Assembly (NCBI GenBank): GCA_001429555.1
Contig: LMSR01000016.1
Coordinates: 3,384 to 67,383, forward strand
Reading direction: 5' to 3'
From: Nocardioides sp. Soil797
GTDB taxonomy: Bacteria; Actinomycetota; Actinomycetes; Propionibacteriales; Nocardioidaceae
Length of the DNA: 64,000 nt
The notes below the pieces were generated by a model. It was not told where the DNA came from. It did no database searches and worked only from the letters and a program-made list of their open reading frames with translations. Positions within the stretch are counted from its first letter, which is position 1. Each line of letters opens with the position of its first letter. Made by a program: the position numbers and the translations under genes. Shown piece after piece: positions 34,292 to 42,633 of the stretch.

Positions 34292-35649
34292 GCGGTGTCC
34301 CTGGCGAGCGTGAACTGCTGCACGTCGAGGTATCCGGCCGCGAAGCCGGCCCGCGAGTAGGCCAGGTAGAAGTGCCACAGGCGCTCGAAGACGGCATCGA
34401 ACCCGAGGCGTCGTACGTCGGCGCGCGCGGCGCCGAAGGCCTCGTCCCACTGGCGCAACGTCTCCGCATAGTGCAGGCCGAACGAAAGGCGATCGGTGAC
34501 GCGCAGGGACGTGTGCTCGGCGGTGACCTGCTCGACGGCCTCGGTCGAGGGCAGGAAGCCGCCGGGGAAGACATACTTGTTGATCCAGGTGAAGCCGCCG
34601 CGGGTCGCCAGCATCCGGTCGTGCGGCATGGTGATCGCCTGGATCGCGACCAGGCCCGCAGGCGCCAGCAGTGAGTCGATCTTGGCGAAGTAGGTGGGCC
34701 AGAACTCGTGACCCACGGCCTCGATCATCTCCACCGAGACCACCGCGTCGTAGGTTCCGACGACCTGGCGGTAGTCGAGCAGGTCGATGTCGACGCGGTC
34801 GGCGAAGCCGGCAGCGGCAATGCGCTGGCGGGCCAGCTCCTGCTGCTCGACGGAGAGCGTCACCGAGCGCACTGTCGCGCCGCGTCGAGCGGCGCGGATG
34901 GCCAGCTCGCCCCAGCCGGTGCCGATCTCGAGGACTCGCGAGCCCTCGCCGACCCCGGCCCGGTCGAGCAGGCGCTCGATCTTGCGGACCTGGCCCTCGG
35001 CGAGGTCACGGGAGGTGGGCACCCCGGCCGTGGTGAGGCCCGGGCGCGACTCGACCTCGCTCTCGAAGAGTGCCGAGGAATAGCTCAGCGTCTCGTCGAG
35101 GAAGGTGGCGAAGAGTTCGTTCGACAGGTCGTAGTGGTGGCTGATGTTGTCGCGGGTGTGGTCCTCGCTGTTGCGATGGGACTGGGGCATCCGGGCCTGC
35201 CACACGGAGCGCAGCCGCTGCATCCAGTCGGGCACGATGGTGGTGATCTCGGTGGCCATCGTGGTGAGCAACAGGTCGAGGTCGGGGGAGTCCCAGGCAC
35301 CGGTCAGGTAGCCCTCACCGAAGCCGATCAGGCCGTCGGTGCCCACCCGGGCGAAGAACTCGTCGGGCCTGTTCAACGCGATCGTCGGCCGTGCGTCGGC
35401 GCCCGGCGAGGCATCGTGTATCTGGCCCGCGTACCCCTGGCCCGCGTGACCTTGGTCTGCGTGAAGGTGTCCGCCTGTCTCGACCGTGATCCCCAACCGG
35501 CGTACGGCATGGGCGAAGATCCGCTTCGCGACGGCAGCGGAGACGCGCGCGCGGGCACCCGACGGAACCTCGTCGAGGCCCGGCCACGCCGTCGTCGGCT
35601 CGGGGGAATGCCCGTGGGCTCGGTGCATGGCGGAATCGGTGATGGTCAC
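34288..35649 (-). CDS. Cyclopropane-fatty-acyl-phospholipid synthase family methyltransferase (copy 2)
   Basis: A 453-residue paralogue: HHYDLSNELFATFLDETLSYSSALF, SAM loop LEIGTGWGELAIRAA, and VVSVEMIEAVGHEFWPTYF. A 15-nt triplicated stretch gives HADQGHAGQGYAGQ near residues 62-75, a local insertion absent from copy 1. The GTG start has GGAGGG eight bases upstream. It opens a three-gene operon with its own SigK-type promoter. The two synthases may act on different double-bond positions or as a heteromer, which cannot be decided here. Confidence 0.9.
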   Translation of the reverse strand: MTITDSAMHRAHGHSPEPTTAWPGLDEVPSGARARVSAAVAKRIFAHAVRRLGITVETGGHLHADQGHAGQGYAGQIHDASPGADARPTIALNRPDEFFARVGTDGLIGFGEGYLTGAWDSPDLDLLLTTMATEITTIVPDWMQRLRSVWQARMPQSHRNSEDHTRDNISHHYDLSNELFATFLDETLSYSSALFESEVESRPGLTTAGVPTSRDLAEGQVRKIERLLDRAGVGEGSRVLEIGTGWGELAIRAARRGATVRSVTLSVEQQELARQRIAAAGFADRVDIDLLDYRQVVGTYDAVVSVEMIEAVGHEFWPTYFAKIDSLLAPAGLVAIQAITMPHDRMLATRGGFTWINKYVFPGGFLPSTEAVEQVTAEHTSLRVTDRLSFGLHYAETLRQWDEAFGAARADVRRLGFDAVFERLWHFYLAYSRAGFAAGYLDVQQFTLARDTA

Positions 35650-35685
35650 AGGACGCCCTCCGGTGGAAGTGATCGGTCGTGAGTG

Positions 35686-35712
35686 ATTCGGAGCCGGTCC
35701 CGAGTCGGATTG
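35686..35712 (-). promoter_or_regulatory. SigK-type promoter of the CFA synthase operon
   Basis: On the minus strand, -35 CAATCC (35712-35707), 15 bp, then -10 CCGAAT (35691-35686), with TCAC following. It lies in the 72-bp gap after the FAD-DUF1365 gene and about 37 bp before the synthase start. The architecture is the same as the promoters at 39784-39810 and 41367-41393. Confidence 0.75.
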
Positions 35713-35721
35713 GGAACTGGT

Positions 35722-37686
35722 TCAGCGGTTCTCGGAGCGCGGCCGCGGCTGCACCGGCAGCCGGCGCAGCCACAACCCGATGCCCTGCACACGGATCAGC
35801 ACCGTGGTCAGCAGTGGCGCCAGGGCAGCGCGCCAGGGGCGACGTCCGGCGGGAAGTGCCTCACCGGTCACGGAGGCCGTGAACGTTGCATGCCCGGGGC
35901 GGCGCAGGGTGACCGACACCGCGATCTGCTCGCCCGGTGGGGTCACCGACACCTCGTAGCGTCCGGACGTGTCGTTGAACGGCGAGACATACATCGCCTT
36001 GTCGACGTCAGCGTGGCCGTGCTCGTCGGGGCGTACGACGTACGCATGGCGCTCGCCGTAGGTGTTGTGCACCTCGAGCACGACACAGACCTGTTCGCCC
36101 GACCGGTCGTGGCACCAGAAGACGGACAACGGGTTGAAGCAGTGCCCGAAGGCGCGCGGGTTGGCCAGCATGAGGATTCGGCCACCGTGGAGGTCGATCC
36201 CTCGTGCGGCAAGGAGGTCGTCGAGGTTGGTCCGGATGGAGGCTGCGGGTTCTCCGACATGGTCGCGGGCCTCGAACGACGCCGCGACACGTGGGCGAGG
36301 GAGGTCGTCGAGATCGACCAACCAGGCCCACGACCGGTTGGTGAACCCGTGGCGGAGCGGCCCGCGTCGCTCGTGGCGCACCCTGGTGCGGAAGACCCGA
36401 CCCGCGGCGGCCGCAGGGCCGGTCGGGTCGGCGGCGGCACCGGTGTCGTCCCACGTGAAGCCGAGGTGCTCGGCGGCACGCACCCCCGACGCGGCGCCGT
36501 CCTCGTGGAACCCCCACCCGTGGTAGGCCCCGGCGAACGCGATCCGAGCCGTGTTGATGGACGGCAGGCGGCGTTGGGCGGCCACGGACTCGGGTGTGTA
36601 GAGCGGGTGTTCGTACTCCATCGTCTCGACCACGGTGGCCGGATCGATCAGGTCGGCGCCACCCAGGGTCACGAGGTGGCGGGTCTCGGTCGGCAGCGAC
36701 TGCAGGCGGGTGAGGTCGTAGGTCACCGTCACCTCGCCGCTCGGCGTGGCGGGGCGCAGGAAGTTCCAGGAGGCTCGGGCACGCACTGCCCGCGGCAGCA
36801 GGGAGGTGTCGGTGTGCAGGCGCGCGGTGTTGCGCGAATACGGCATCGCGCCGAGCACGTCACGCTGCTCGGTCGTCGGCGCGGACAGCAGCGAGAGCGC
36901 CTGACCGGGATGGGTGGCGATGACGGCGGCGTCGAAGGTGGAGACCAGGCCGTTGCCGTCGGTGACGACCACACCGTCCGGGGTCTCCTCGACCGAGGTC
37001 ACCTTGGTGCCGGTCCTCACCTCGTGGAGGCCGGCGGCGACCTTGGCGACGTACGCCGCGGAACCGCCGGTGACCGTGCGCCACCGGGGAGAACCGAAGA
37101 CACCCAACATGCCGTGGTGCTCCAGGAACGCGAAGAGATAGCGCGCCGGGTAGTCGAGGGAGGTCTCCGGGTCGCAGGACCACACGGCGGCCACCAGCGG
37201 TTCCATGAAGTGGCGGGTGAAGTACGCCGAGAAGCCGCCCGCGTCGAGGAAGTCGCGCAGGGTCGTGCCGTCGTCCGCGGTCGAGGCGAGCAGGCGCCTG
37301 GCGCGCCGGTGGAACCGGGGGATCTCCACGAGCATCCGCAGGTACGCCGGCCGACCCAGGTTGGCCATGGTCGGGAACAGCCCACGCGGACCCATCGCCC
37401 CGGCGTACTCGAGGCCGGTGCCGAGATCGCGCACCGACATCGACATGTCGGACGGCTGCGTCTCCACGCCGAGCTCGGCGAAGAGCCTGAGCAGGGTGGG
37501 GTAGGTGCGTTCGTTGTGCACGATGAAGCCGGTGTCGATCCCCAGCCCGTCGACGACATGGGTGTCGGCGTGGCCGCCGAGACGAGGGTCGGCCTCGAAG
37601 AGCGTGACCTGCGCCGTGCGAGAGATGGCATGGGCCGCGACGAGCCCGGCCACGCCACCTCCCACCACGGCGACCTTGCCGCTCAC
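35722..37686 (-). CDS. Fused FAD-dependent oxidoreductase and DUF1365 protein
   Basis: Residues about 1-420 are a flavin amine-oxidase-like protein: GTG start, then VAVVGGGVAGLVAAHAISR (dinucleotide fold), ADPRLGGHADTHVV and the C-terminal IAFAGAYHGWGFHEDG. An Ala/Pro linker (TGAAADPTGPAAAAG) leads into DUF1365: RVFRTRVRHERRGPLRHGF, WLVDLDDLPR, NPRAFGHCFNPLSVFWC. In M. tuberculosis these are separate (Rv0449c, Rv0448c), with a summed length close to the 654 residues here. The start overlaps the anti-sigma stop (GTGA). It is probably a desaturase or oxidase plus partner acting on the lipids made by the adjacent synthases. Confidence 0.88.
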   Translation of the reverse strand: MSGKVAVVGGGVAGLVAAHAISRTAQVTLFEADPRLGGHADTHVVDGLGIDTGFIVHNERTYPTLLRLFAELGVETQPSDMSMSVRDLGTGLEYAGAMGPRGLFPTMANLGRPAYLRMLVEIPRFHRRARRLLASTADDGTTLRDFLDAGGFSAYFTRHFMEPLVAAVWSCDPETSLDYPARYLFAFLEHHGMLGVFGSPRWRTVTGGSAAYVAKVAAGLHEVRTGTKVTSVEETPDGVVVTDGNGLVSTFDAAVIATHPGQALSLLSAPTTEQRDVLGAMPYSRNTARLHTDTSLLPRAVRARASWNFLRPATPSGEVTVTYDLTRLQSLPTETRHLVTLGGADLIDPATVVETMEYEHPLYTPESVAAQRRLPSINTARIAFAGAYHGWGFHEDGAASGVRAAEHLGFTWDDTGAAADPTGPAAAAGRVFRTRVRHERRGPLRHGFTNRSWAWLVDLDDLPRPRVAASFEARDHVGEPAASIRTNLDDLLAARGIDLHGGRILMLANPRAFGHCFNPLSVFWCHDRSGEQVCVVLEVHNTYGERHAYVVRPDEHGHADVDKAMYVSPFNDTSGRYEVSVTPPGEQIAVSVTLRRPGHATFTASVTGEALPAGRRPWRAALAPLLTTVLIRVQGIGLWLRRLPVQPRPRSENR

Positions 37687-38453
37687 ACTCCCTGCTCCAG
37701 GTCGAAGAGCGCGATCGGGTCGGAGGTCGGTGCCTCGGACCCGCCGGCCGGCTCGACCGTGATGCCGGCCGCGGTGGCCGAGCCGGCGTCGCCCTCGAGC
37801 ATCACCTGCTGGTCGGCGCCCCGGGGCATCAGGCCGGCGGAGACCATCGTGCCCTCCGGGGACTGCAACCACAGCTGGTAGACCTTGCCCTCGGGGGCAT
37901 CCGGCATGTCGTGGGTGACCAGGACCGCCTTGCCCAGGGAGGTCGAGCGCACGACCTCGGCCGAGGCGCCGCCGGGAAGGTCGACCGACACCTCCTTGGC
38001 GTCGTCGGCGTTCATCACCTGCTGGGTCGCGCTCACCTGCTGCGTGGTCTGGTCGTCCCACGGCTGGAGGACCGCTGTGGCGCCTCCGCCGATGACCACC
38101 ACCGCCGCAGCCGCGGCCAGGAGTGCTGGAAATCGACGACGACGACGGGACTCCAGCGACGTCACCTCCACCGTCCCGGAGGAGGCTTCGGCACCGGCAG
38201 CTTCGATCCCGGCAGGAACCACTTCGGGAGGCAGGGGTCGCACCGTCTTGATGTCGGCCAGCAGCCTGTCGCGCAGTGCCGGCGGAGGCGGGGTGGCGAC
38301 GGTCTCGGCCATCAGGGCGGAGGTCTCGCGCAGGCTGTCGACCTCGGCACGGCAGTCGGCGCATTCGGCCAGGTGCTGCTCGAAGAGCTCACGCTCGACG
38401 TCGTCGACGGCGTCGACGGCATAGGCGCCGACCAGTGCGTGGATGTCACTCAC
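37683..38453 (-). CDS. rskA: Membrane-bound anti-sigma factor, RskA-like
   Basis: A 256-residue protein. The N-terminal zinc-finger-type anti-sigma domain has EQHLAECADCRAEVDSL (His-Cys-x2-Cys). A single membrane helix follows a basic patch (RRRRRFPALLAAAAAVVVIGG), and an extracytoplasmic domain contains VYQLWLQSPEGTMVSAGLM, the anti-sigma-K C-terminal fold. The GTG start overlaps the sigma stop. It would hold the sigma factor at the membrane until regulated proteolysis. A rhomboid-type protease lies about 7 kb away, without evidence of linkage. Confidence 0.9.
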   Translation of the reverse strand: MSDIHALVGAYAVDAVDDVERELFEQHLAECADCRAEVDSLRETSALMAETVATPPPPALRDRLLADIKTVRPLPPEVVPAGIEAAGAEASSGTVEVTSLESRRRRRFPALLAAAAAVVVIGGGATAVLQPWDDQTTQQVSATQQVMNADDAKEVSVDLPGGASAEVVRSTSLGKAVLVTHDMPDAPEGKVYQLWLQSPEGTMVSAGLMPRGADQQVMLEGDAGSATAAGITVEPAGGSEAPTSDPIALFDLEQGV

Positions 38454-39052
38454 AGCGTTACCCCCATCGTGTCGCGCAGGCGGATCAGTCCGTCGCGGAT
38501 TCGAGTCTTGGCCGTGCCGACTGGAAGGTCGAGCATCGAGGCCACCTCCGTGTGTGTGTAACCGCCGAAGTAGGCGAGCTCGAGAGCTTCGCGCTGGACC
38601 TCGGTCAGGCTGTGCAGGGCCGTCCGGACCCGCTTCGCTTCGATCGCCGAGGTCGCTGCCTCGGCCGTGGAATCGTGGGGGAGGGTCTGGCTCTGCTCGT
38701 GATAGCGGTTGTCGCGCCGGTTGGTCGCCTCCGCCGAACGCACCCGGTCGACGCTGCGCCGGTGGGCGATGGTCATCATCCACGAGAGGGCACTGCCCCG
38801 GGAGGGGTCGAAACGTGACGCGGTGCGCCAGATCTCGAGGTAGCTCTCCTGGGTCACTTCCTCGGCCTGTGCCGGATCGCGGACGACGCGCAGCACCAGG
38901 CCGTGCAGGCGAGCTGCCGTGGCGTCGTACAAGTCGGCGAAGGCGGACTCGTTCCCACGAGCCACCAGCCGGAACAGGTCGGGGAGCGTGCCCGCCCCCT
39001 CCGACGACGAATCGTCGGAGGGAACGGACGCGGGACCTCGCATGGGTGTCAT
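38450..39052 (-). CDS. sigK: ECF sigma factor, SigK-like
   Basis: A 200-residue extracytoplasmic-function sigma factor. Region 2 is FADLYDATAARLHGLVLRVVRDPAQAEEVTQESYLEIWRTASRFD, with the -10-recognising part SWMMTIAHRRSVDRVRSAE. Region 4 is ALHSLTEVQREALELAYFGGYTHTEVASML plus PVGTAKTRIRDGLIRLR. It closely resembles mycobacterial SigK in spacing and motifs. It is transcribed with the fasciclin gene 24 bp upstream, so it is probably autoregulated through the promoter at 39784-39810. Confidence 0.92.
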   Translation of the reverse strand: MTPMRGPASVPSDDSSSEGAGTLPDLFRLVARGNESAFADLYDATAARLHGLVLRVVRDPAQAEEVTQESYLEIWRTASRFDPSRGSALSWMMTIAHRRSVDRVRSAEATNRRDNRYHEQSQTLPHDSTAEAATSAIEAKRVRTALHSLTEVQREALELAYFGGYTHTEVASMLDLPVGTAKTRIRDGLIRLRDTMGVTL

Positions 39053-39076
39053 TGTGTCGCTTCTTGGTCGCTCAGG

Positions 39077-39742
39077 TCACATGGCCGGCATCAACACGGA
39101 GTCGATGACGTAGACAGTCGCGTTGGCGGTGGGGATGTTGCCGCACAGAACCGCTGCGCTGTCGTCGCCCACGGTGAAGTCCTCGCCGGAGCCCTTGACG
39201 GTCACGGTGTCGCCGGCAAGCGTCTTGTGCTTGCCCGCGATCTCGTCCGGACCGAGCTGACCGGCCACGACGTGGTGGGTGAGGATCTTGGTCAGCATCT
39301 CCTTGTCGGCGAGCGCAGCCTTGAGAGCCTTCTTGGGCAGCTTCGCGAAGGCGTCATCGGTGGGTGCGAAGACGGTGACTGCCTCGGCGGAGTTGAGGGT
39401 GTCGACCAGATCGGCCGCACCGACTGCCTTGACCAGGGTCTTCAGCAGCGGGTTGGCGCTGGCTGCGGTGGCGACCGGCTCGGTGGCCATGCCGTCGAAC
39501 GAGCCGCCGCCCGAGGTCGGGATCGCCGAGCAACCCGGACCGAACGTCTCGGCACCGGCGCCTTCGGCGCTGGCGGCCCCGTCCGAAGACATGTCCGAGG
39601 AGTCGTCGGTCATCTGGCTGCTCTCGTTGTCGTTGGAGGCGGTGCTGTCACCGTCGTCCTCGGAGCCACAGGCAACCAGGCTGGCGGACAGGACGAGTGC
39701 CGCTGCGGCGACACCGCTCTGGCGGATGATCGAGCGCTTCAT
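39077..39742 (-). CDS. Fasciclin-domain lipoprotein, MPT70/MPT83-like
   Basis: The signal peptide with lipobox SLVAC (lipidated Cys25) is followed by an acidic Ser/Asp linker of about 45 residues and one FAS1 domain: NPLLKTLVKAVGAADLVDTLNSAEAVTVFAPTDDAFAKLP (H1), then LTKILTHHVVAGQLG, ending with the H2 segment TVYVIDSVLMPA. Its architecture matches the major SigK-dependent antigens of mycobacteria, which are cell-surface proteins. AAGGA precedes the ATG. It is first in the sigma operon. Confidence 0.93.
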   Translation of the reverse strand: MKRSIIRQSGVAAAALVLSASLVACGSEDDGDSTASNDNESSQMTDDSSDMSSDGAASAEGAGAETFGPGCSAIPTSGGGSFDGMATEPVATAASANPLLKTLVKAVGAADLVDTLNSAEAVTVFAPTDDAFAKLPKKALKAALADKEMLTKILTHHVVAGQLGPDEIAGKHKTLAGDTVTVKGSGEDFTVGDDSAAVLCGNIPTANATVYVIDSVLMPAM

Positions 39743-39783
39743 GGGAGTGTCCTTCGTTTGGAGGTTTCGATCTGTCTTGGGGG

Positions 39784-39810
39784 ATTCGCTGCTGCGTCCC
39801 GATCGGATTG
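39784..39810 (-). promoter_or_regulatory. SigK-type promoter of the fasciclin-sigK-rskA operon
   Basis: Minus strand: -35 CAATCC (39810-39805), 15 bp, -10 GCGAAT (39789-39784), leaving a leader of about 35 bases before the ATG at 39742. It differs from the mycobacterial consensus by one base in each box. Confidence 0.7.
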
Positions 39811-39829
39811 GTCGATCGCGCAGAAAGTT

Positions 39830-41359
39830 TCAGGAGACGCTGACCGCGATCTCCTGGATGCCGCTGGAACCCTCGGGGAACGGCGTGGCCCGCACCGCGG
39901 TCTGCACCTCGCCGTCGACCGAGGTCGCACGGACCGCCAACATGTGCGAGCCGCTGGGGGCCTCCCAGGGCAGGTACCACTGGCGCCAGTAGTCGAGACC
40001 GGCGTCCGGTCCGAGGATGGCTTCGGTCCACGCGCCCCCGTCGATGCGCACCTCGACCCGCTCGATCCCTCGTTGCTGGGCCCAGGCGACGCCACCGATC
40101 ACGGTGGGGCCGGGCTTGATGTTCTCGAGCGGCCGCGGTGTGTCGATGCGCGAGGAGATCTTGATCGGCGCATCCGTCGCCCAGTCCCGGTCGGTCCAGT
40201 AGGCCGTCTGATCGGCGTACGTCGTCAGGGTCAGCTTGGTCAGCCACTTGGTGGCGCCCACGAAGCCGTAGAGCCCCGGGGTGATCAGGCGCGCGGGGAA
40301 GCCGTGCTCGGCGGGCAACGGCTCGCCGTTCATGCCGATGGCGACCATGGCGTCACGCCCGTCGCGCAGCGCCTCGAGCGGCGTACTGATGGTGAAGCCG
40401 TCCGTGGCGGTGCTGAGCAGCTGGTCGGCCCCCGACCCGACGCCGGCGCGGTCGAGCAGGTCCGTGAGGCGTACGCCGAGCCAGCGAGCCGCGCCGATGT
40501 AGCGCCCGCCCACCTCGTTGGAGACACACGTCATGGTGATGTCGCGCTCGATCAGCGGCATCGCGGAGAGCTCGTCGAAGGTGAGGCTGAAGGACTCGTC
40601 GACGTCGCCGTCGACGCTCAGCTCCCAGTCGTCAACCGGCACCACGGGAAGGCTCAGGTTGATGTCGACCCGGTAGAACTTGCTGTTGGACGTGCGGAAG
40701 TCGGAGATGCCCGGATAGACGTTCTCCAACCCGGCAGGCAGGGCAGGGATCGGCTTGGCCGGGGGCGGCAGTGTGACGTTGCCGATGCGGGTGCGGTAGT
40801 CGATGATCCGCTGACCGGCCCAGCCCATCACCGCAGCGCCACCGGCCACGCAGCCGCTGACCAGCAGGAGGGTGCGTCGCGAGACCTGGGTCTGCTCGGC
40901 GGAGGCGCTCGGTCGCAGCGGCTCCCCGTTCAGCAGCCTGGTCAGCACCACCAGGACGGTCATACCCACGACAGCGGCGACCAACGAGGGGAGTACGTCG
41001 GCGGCGGATGCCATCGGCCGGGTCAGCGCGGCCACCCCGGCGGTGGTCACCAGCACCAGCAGCAGAGCGGCGCCGATGCGCAACCAGCGGCGGGCGAGCA
41101 TGCCGGCCACCGCGGAGACGATGAGCGTCACCAGCACCACCGTGGACAGCAGGATCGCCTTGTCCTTCGTGCCGAACTCCCGGACGGCGTACTCCTTCAG
41201 CGGAGTGGGCGTCAGGTCGATGACCGTGGCCGCAACGGCCAGCACCGGTGAGGACGACGGCGTGAGGAGGGAGGCCACCAGGTGACCGGCGGCCATTCCG
41301 AACAGTGTCGCGAGGACGCCGGACAGGGCGCTGGCCAGGAGTCTGCGCAGTCTTCTCAT
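39830..41359 (-). CDS. Membrane-anchored molybdopterin-dependent oxidoreductase (sulfite-oxidase family)
   Basis: A 509-residue protein. About five hydrophobic helices fill the first 185 residues (the last, TLLLVSGCVAGGAAVMGW, follows a basic SRRT). The sulfite-oxidase/YedY-type catalytic domain then contains DITMTCVSNEVGGRYIGAARWLGV, where Cys278 would ligate molybdenum. A C-terminal Ig-like Mo-oxidoreductase dimerisation domain starts near PIKISSRIDTP. It probably acts outside the membrane on oxidised thiols or similar groups. Its promoter matches the SigK consensus exactly. Confidence 0.9.
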   Translation of the reverse strand: MRRLRRLLASALSGVLATLFGMAAGHLVASLLTPSSSPVLAVAATVIDLTPTPLKEYAVREFGTKDKAILLSTVVLVTLIVSAVAGMLARRWLRIGAALLLVLVTTAGVAALTRPMASAADVLPSLVAAVVGMTVLVVLTRLLNGEPLRPSASAEQTQVSRRTLLLVSGCVAGGAAVMGWAGQRIIDYRTRIGNVTLPPPAKPIPALPAGLENVYPGISDFRTSNSKFYRVDINLSLPVVPVDDWELSVDGDVDESFSLTFDELSAMPLIERDITMTCVSNEVGGRYIGAARWLGVRLTDLLDRAGVGSGADQLLSTATDGFTISTPLEALRDGRDAMVAIGMNGEPLPAEHGFPARLITPGLYGFVGATKWLTKLTLTTYADQTAYWTDRDWATDAPIKISSRIDTPRPLENIKPGPTVIGGVAWAQQRGIERVEVRIDGGAWTEAILGPDAGLDYWRQWYLPWEAPSGSHMLAVRATSVDGEVQTAVRATPFPEGSSGIQEIAVSVS

Positions 41360-41366
41360 AGAGGTG

Positions 41367-41393
41367 ATTCGGAGCCCTGCCGCTCCCGGATGG
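41367..41393 (-). promoter_or_regulatory. Consensus SigK-type promoter of the molybdopterin oxidoreductase gene, leaderless
   Basis: Minus strand: -35 CCATCC (41393-41388), 15 bp, -10 CCGAAT (41372-41367). Both boxes equal the consensus known for mycobacterial SigK promoters. Only seven bases separate the -10 from the ATG at 41359, so the transcript would start at or next to the start codon. Confidence 0.8.
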
Positions 41394-41408
41394 CTCGGCG
41401 GGGTGGTG

Positions 41409-41414
41409 CAGGAT
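41409..41414 (+). promoter_or_regulatory. -10-like hexamer, leaderless aminotransferase gene
   Basis: CAGGAT ends seven bases before the ATG at 41422, which decides that start over the ATG at 41413 (located inside the hexamer region). The region is shared with the divergent SigK promoter. Confidence 0.4.
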
Positions 41415-41421
41415 GTCGGGC

Positions 41422-42567
41422 ATGACTTCGATCGAGCGCATCCTGGGCAGCAGCCTCGACGAGCTCCGGGCCACCCGGAGCAGCGTGAAGTGGCGGTTCT
41501 TCGAGCCCGACGTGCTGCCGGTGTGGGTGGCCGAGATGGATGCCCGCCCGTGCCCCGAGGTGGTGGACGTCGTCACCCGTGCGGTCCGGGACGGCGACAC
41601 CGGCTATGCGTGGGCGCCGCCATTCATCGAGGCGTTCACTGGCTTCGCCGACAGGCGCTGGGGATGGCGACCCGATCCGGAGCAGGCGCTGCTGCTGCCC
41701 GACGTGATGATCGGCATCGAGGAGATGCTCCACACGCTCACCGAACCGTCGTCCGCGGTCGTGGTCAGCCCGCCGTGTTACGACTCGTTCCACGGCTTCG
41801 TCGAGGCCGTGGGCCGGCGCCCTGTCCATGCCCGGCTCGACGAGGCCGGTCGCCTCGACCCGGAGACGCTGGCCGGTGCGTTCGCCGAGGCCGGGCGGGG
41901 CTCCGCCTACCTGCTGGCCAACCCGGCCAACCCGACCGGTGTCGCACACACGCGTGCCGAGCTGGCGATGCTGGCCGGCCTGGCCGACGAGCACGGCGTG
42001 CTGGTGCTCTCCGACGAGATCCACGCACCGCTGGTGCGGCCGGGCGTCGAGTTCACGCCGTACCTCTCGGTGCCGGAGGCGGCGAAGGGCATCGCCCTGG
42101 TCTCGGCCTCCAAGTCCTGGAACCTGGCCGGCCTCAAGGCCGCGCTGGCCTTCCCCGGCGCGGCCGCCGCCGAGCGGCTGGCGTCACTGCACGAGGTGGT
42201 CACCCACGGTGCCAACCACCTCGGCGTGCTCGCACAGAGCGCCGCCTACGAGCACGGCGAGCCCTGGCTCGACCAGCTGTTGGGCGAGCTCGACGACAAC
42301 CGGCTGCTGCTCGAGAAGCAGCTGGGCGACCACCTTCCCGGCGTACGCATGATGCCGGCCGAGGCGACCTACCTCGCCTGGCTCGACTGCAGCGCGCTCG
42401 GGTTGGCCGACCCCGCGACCGAGTTCCTCGAGCGCGGGCGGGTCGCGCTCTCCGCCGGCACGCGCTACGACCGCGAGCAGGGCTCCCAGTGGGCTCGGTT
42501 CAACCTGGCCACGTCGCCCGAGGTCATCGAGGAGGCCGTCCGACGGATGGCACGGACGCTGGGCTGA
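41422..42567 (+). CDS. PLP-dependent aminotransferase/C-S lyase, MalY/PatB type
   Basis: A fold-type I PLP enzyme of about 381 residues. WVAEMDARPCPEV and GYAWAPPFIEAFTGF are MalY/PatB-like N-terminal features. ANPANPTGV and LSDEIHAPLV hold cofactor contacts, and the Schiff-base Lys is in VSASKSWNLAGLKAA. It probably cleaves cystathionine-type thioethers or acts as an aminotransferase. The ATG at 41413 is an alternative start. The gene is divergent from the molybdopterin gene. Confidence 0.88.
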   Translation: MTSIERILGSSLDELRATRSSVKWRFFEPDVLPVWVAEMDARPCPEVVDVVTRAVRDGDTGYAWAPPFIEAFTGFADRRWGWRPDPEQALLLPDVMIGIEEMLHTLTEPSSAVVVSPPCYDSFHGFVEAVGRRPVHARLDEAGRLDPETLAGAFAEAGRGSAYLLANPANPTGVAHTRAELAMLAGLADEHGVLVLSDEIHAPLVRPGVEFTPYLSVPEAAKGIALVSASKSWNLAGLKAALAFPGAAAAERLASLHEVVTHGANHLGVLAQSAAYEHGEPWLDQLLGELDDNRLLLEKQLGDHLPGVRMMPAEATYLAWLDCSALGLADPATEFLERGRVALSAGTRYDREQGSQWARFNLATSPEVIEEAVRRMARTLG

Positions 42568-42620
42568 CGGGCGCTCGCCGCCAGCGGCCCGGGTGCTCGC
42601 CGGAGCGCGCCGGCGTACGG

Positions 42621-42626
42621 CAGGAT
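42621..42626 (+). promoter_or_regulatory. -10-like hexamer, leaderless enoyl-CoA hydratase gene
   Basis: CAGGAT, followed after seven bases by the ATG at 42634. This is the same hexamer and spacing as at 41409, and the upstream ATG at 42625 falls inside it. Confidence 0.4.
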
Positions 42627-42633
42627 GGCGGGC

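Noticed and set aside
38903..41251. Plus-strand open frame of 782 codons across the SigK region
   Set aside because: Overlaps several confident minus-strand genes and has the composition of a GC-rich antisense frame.
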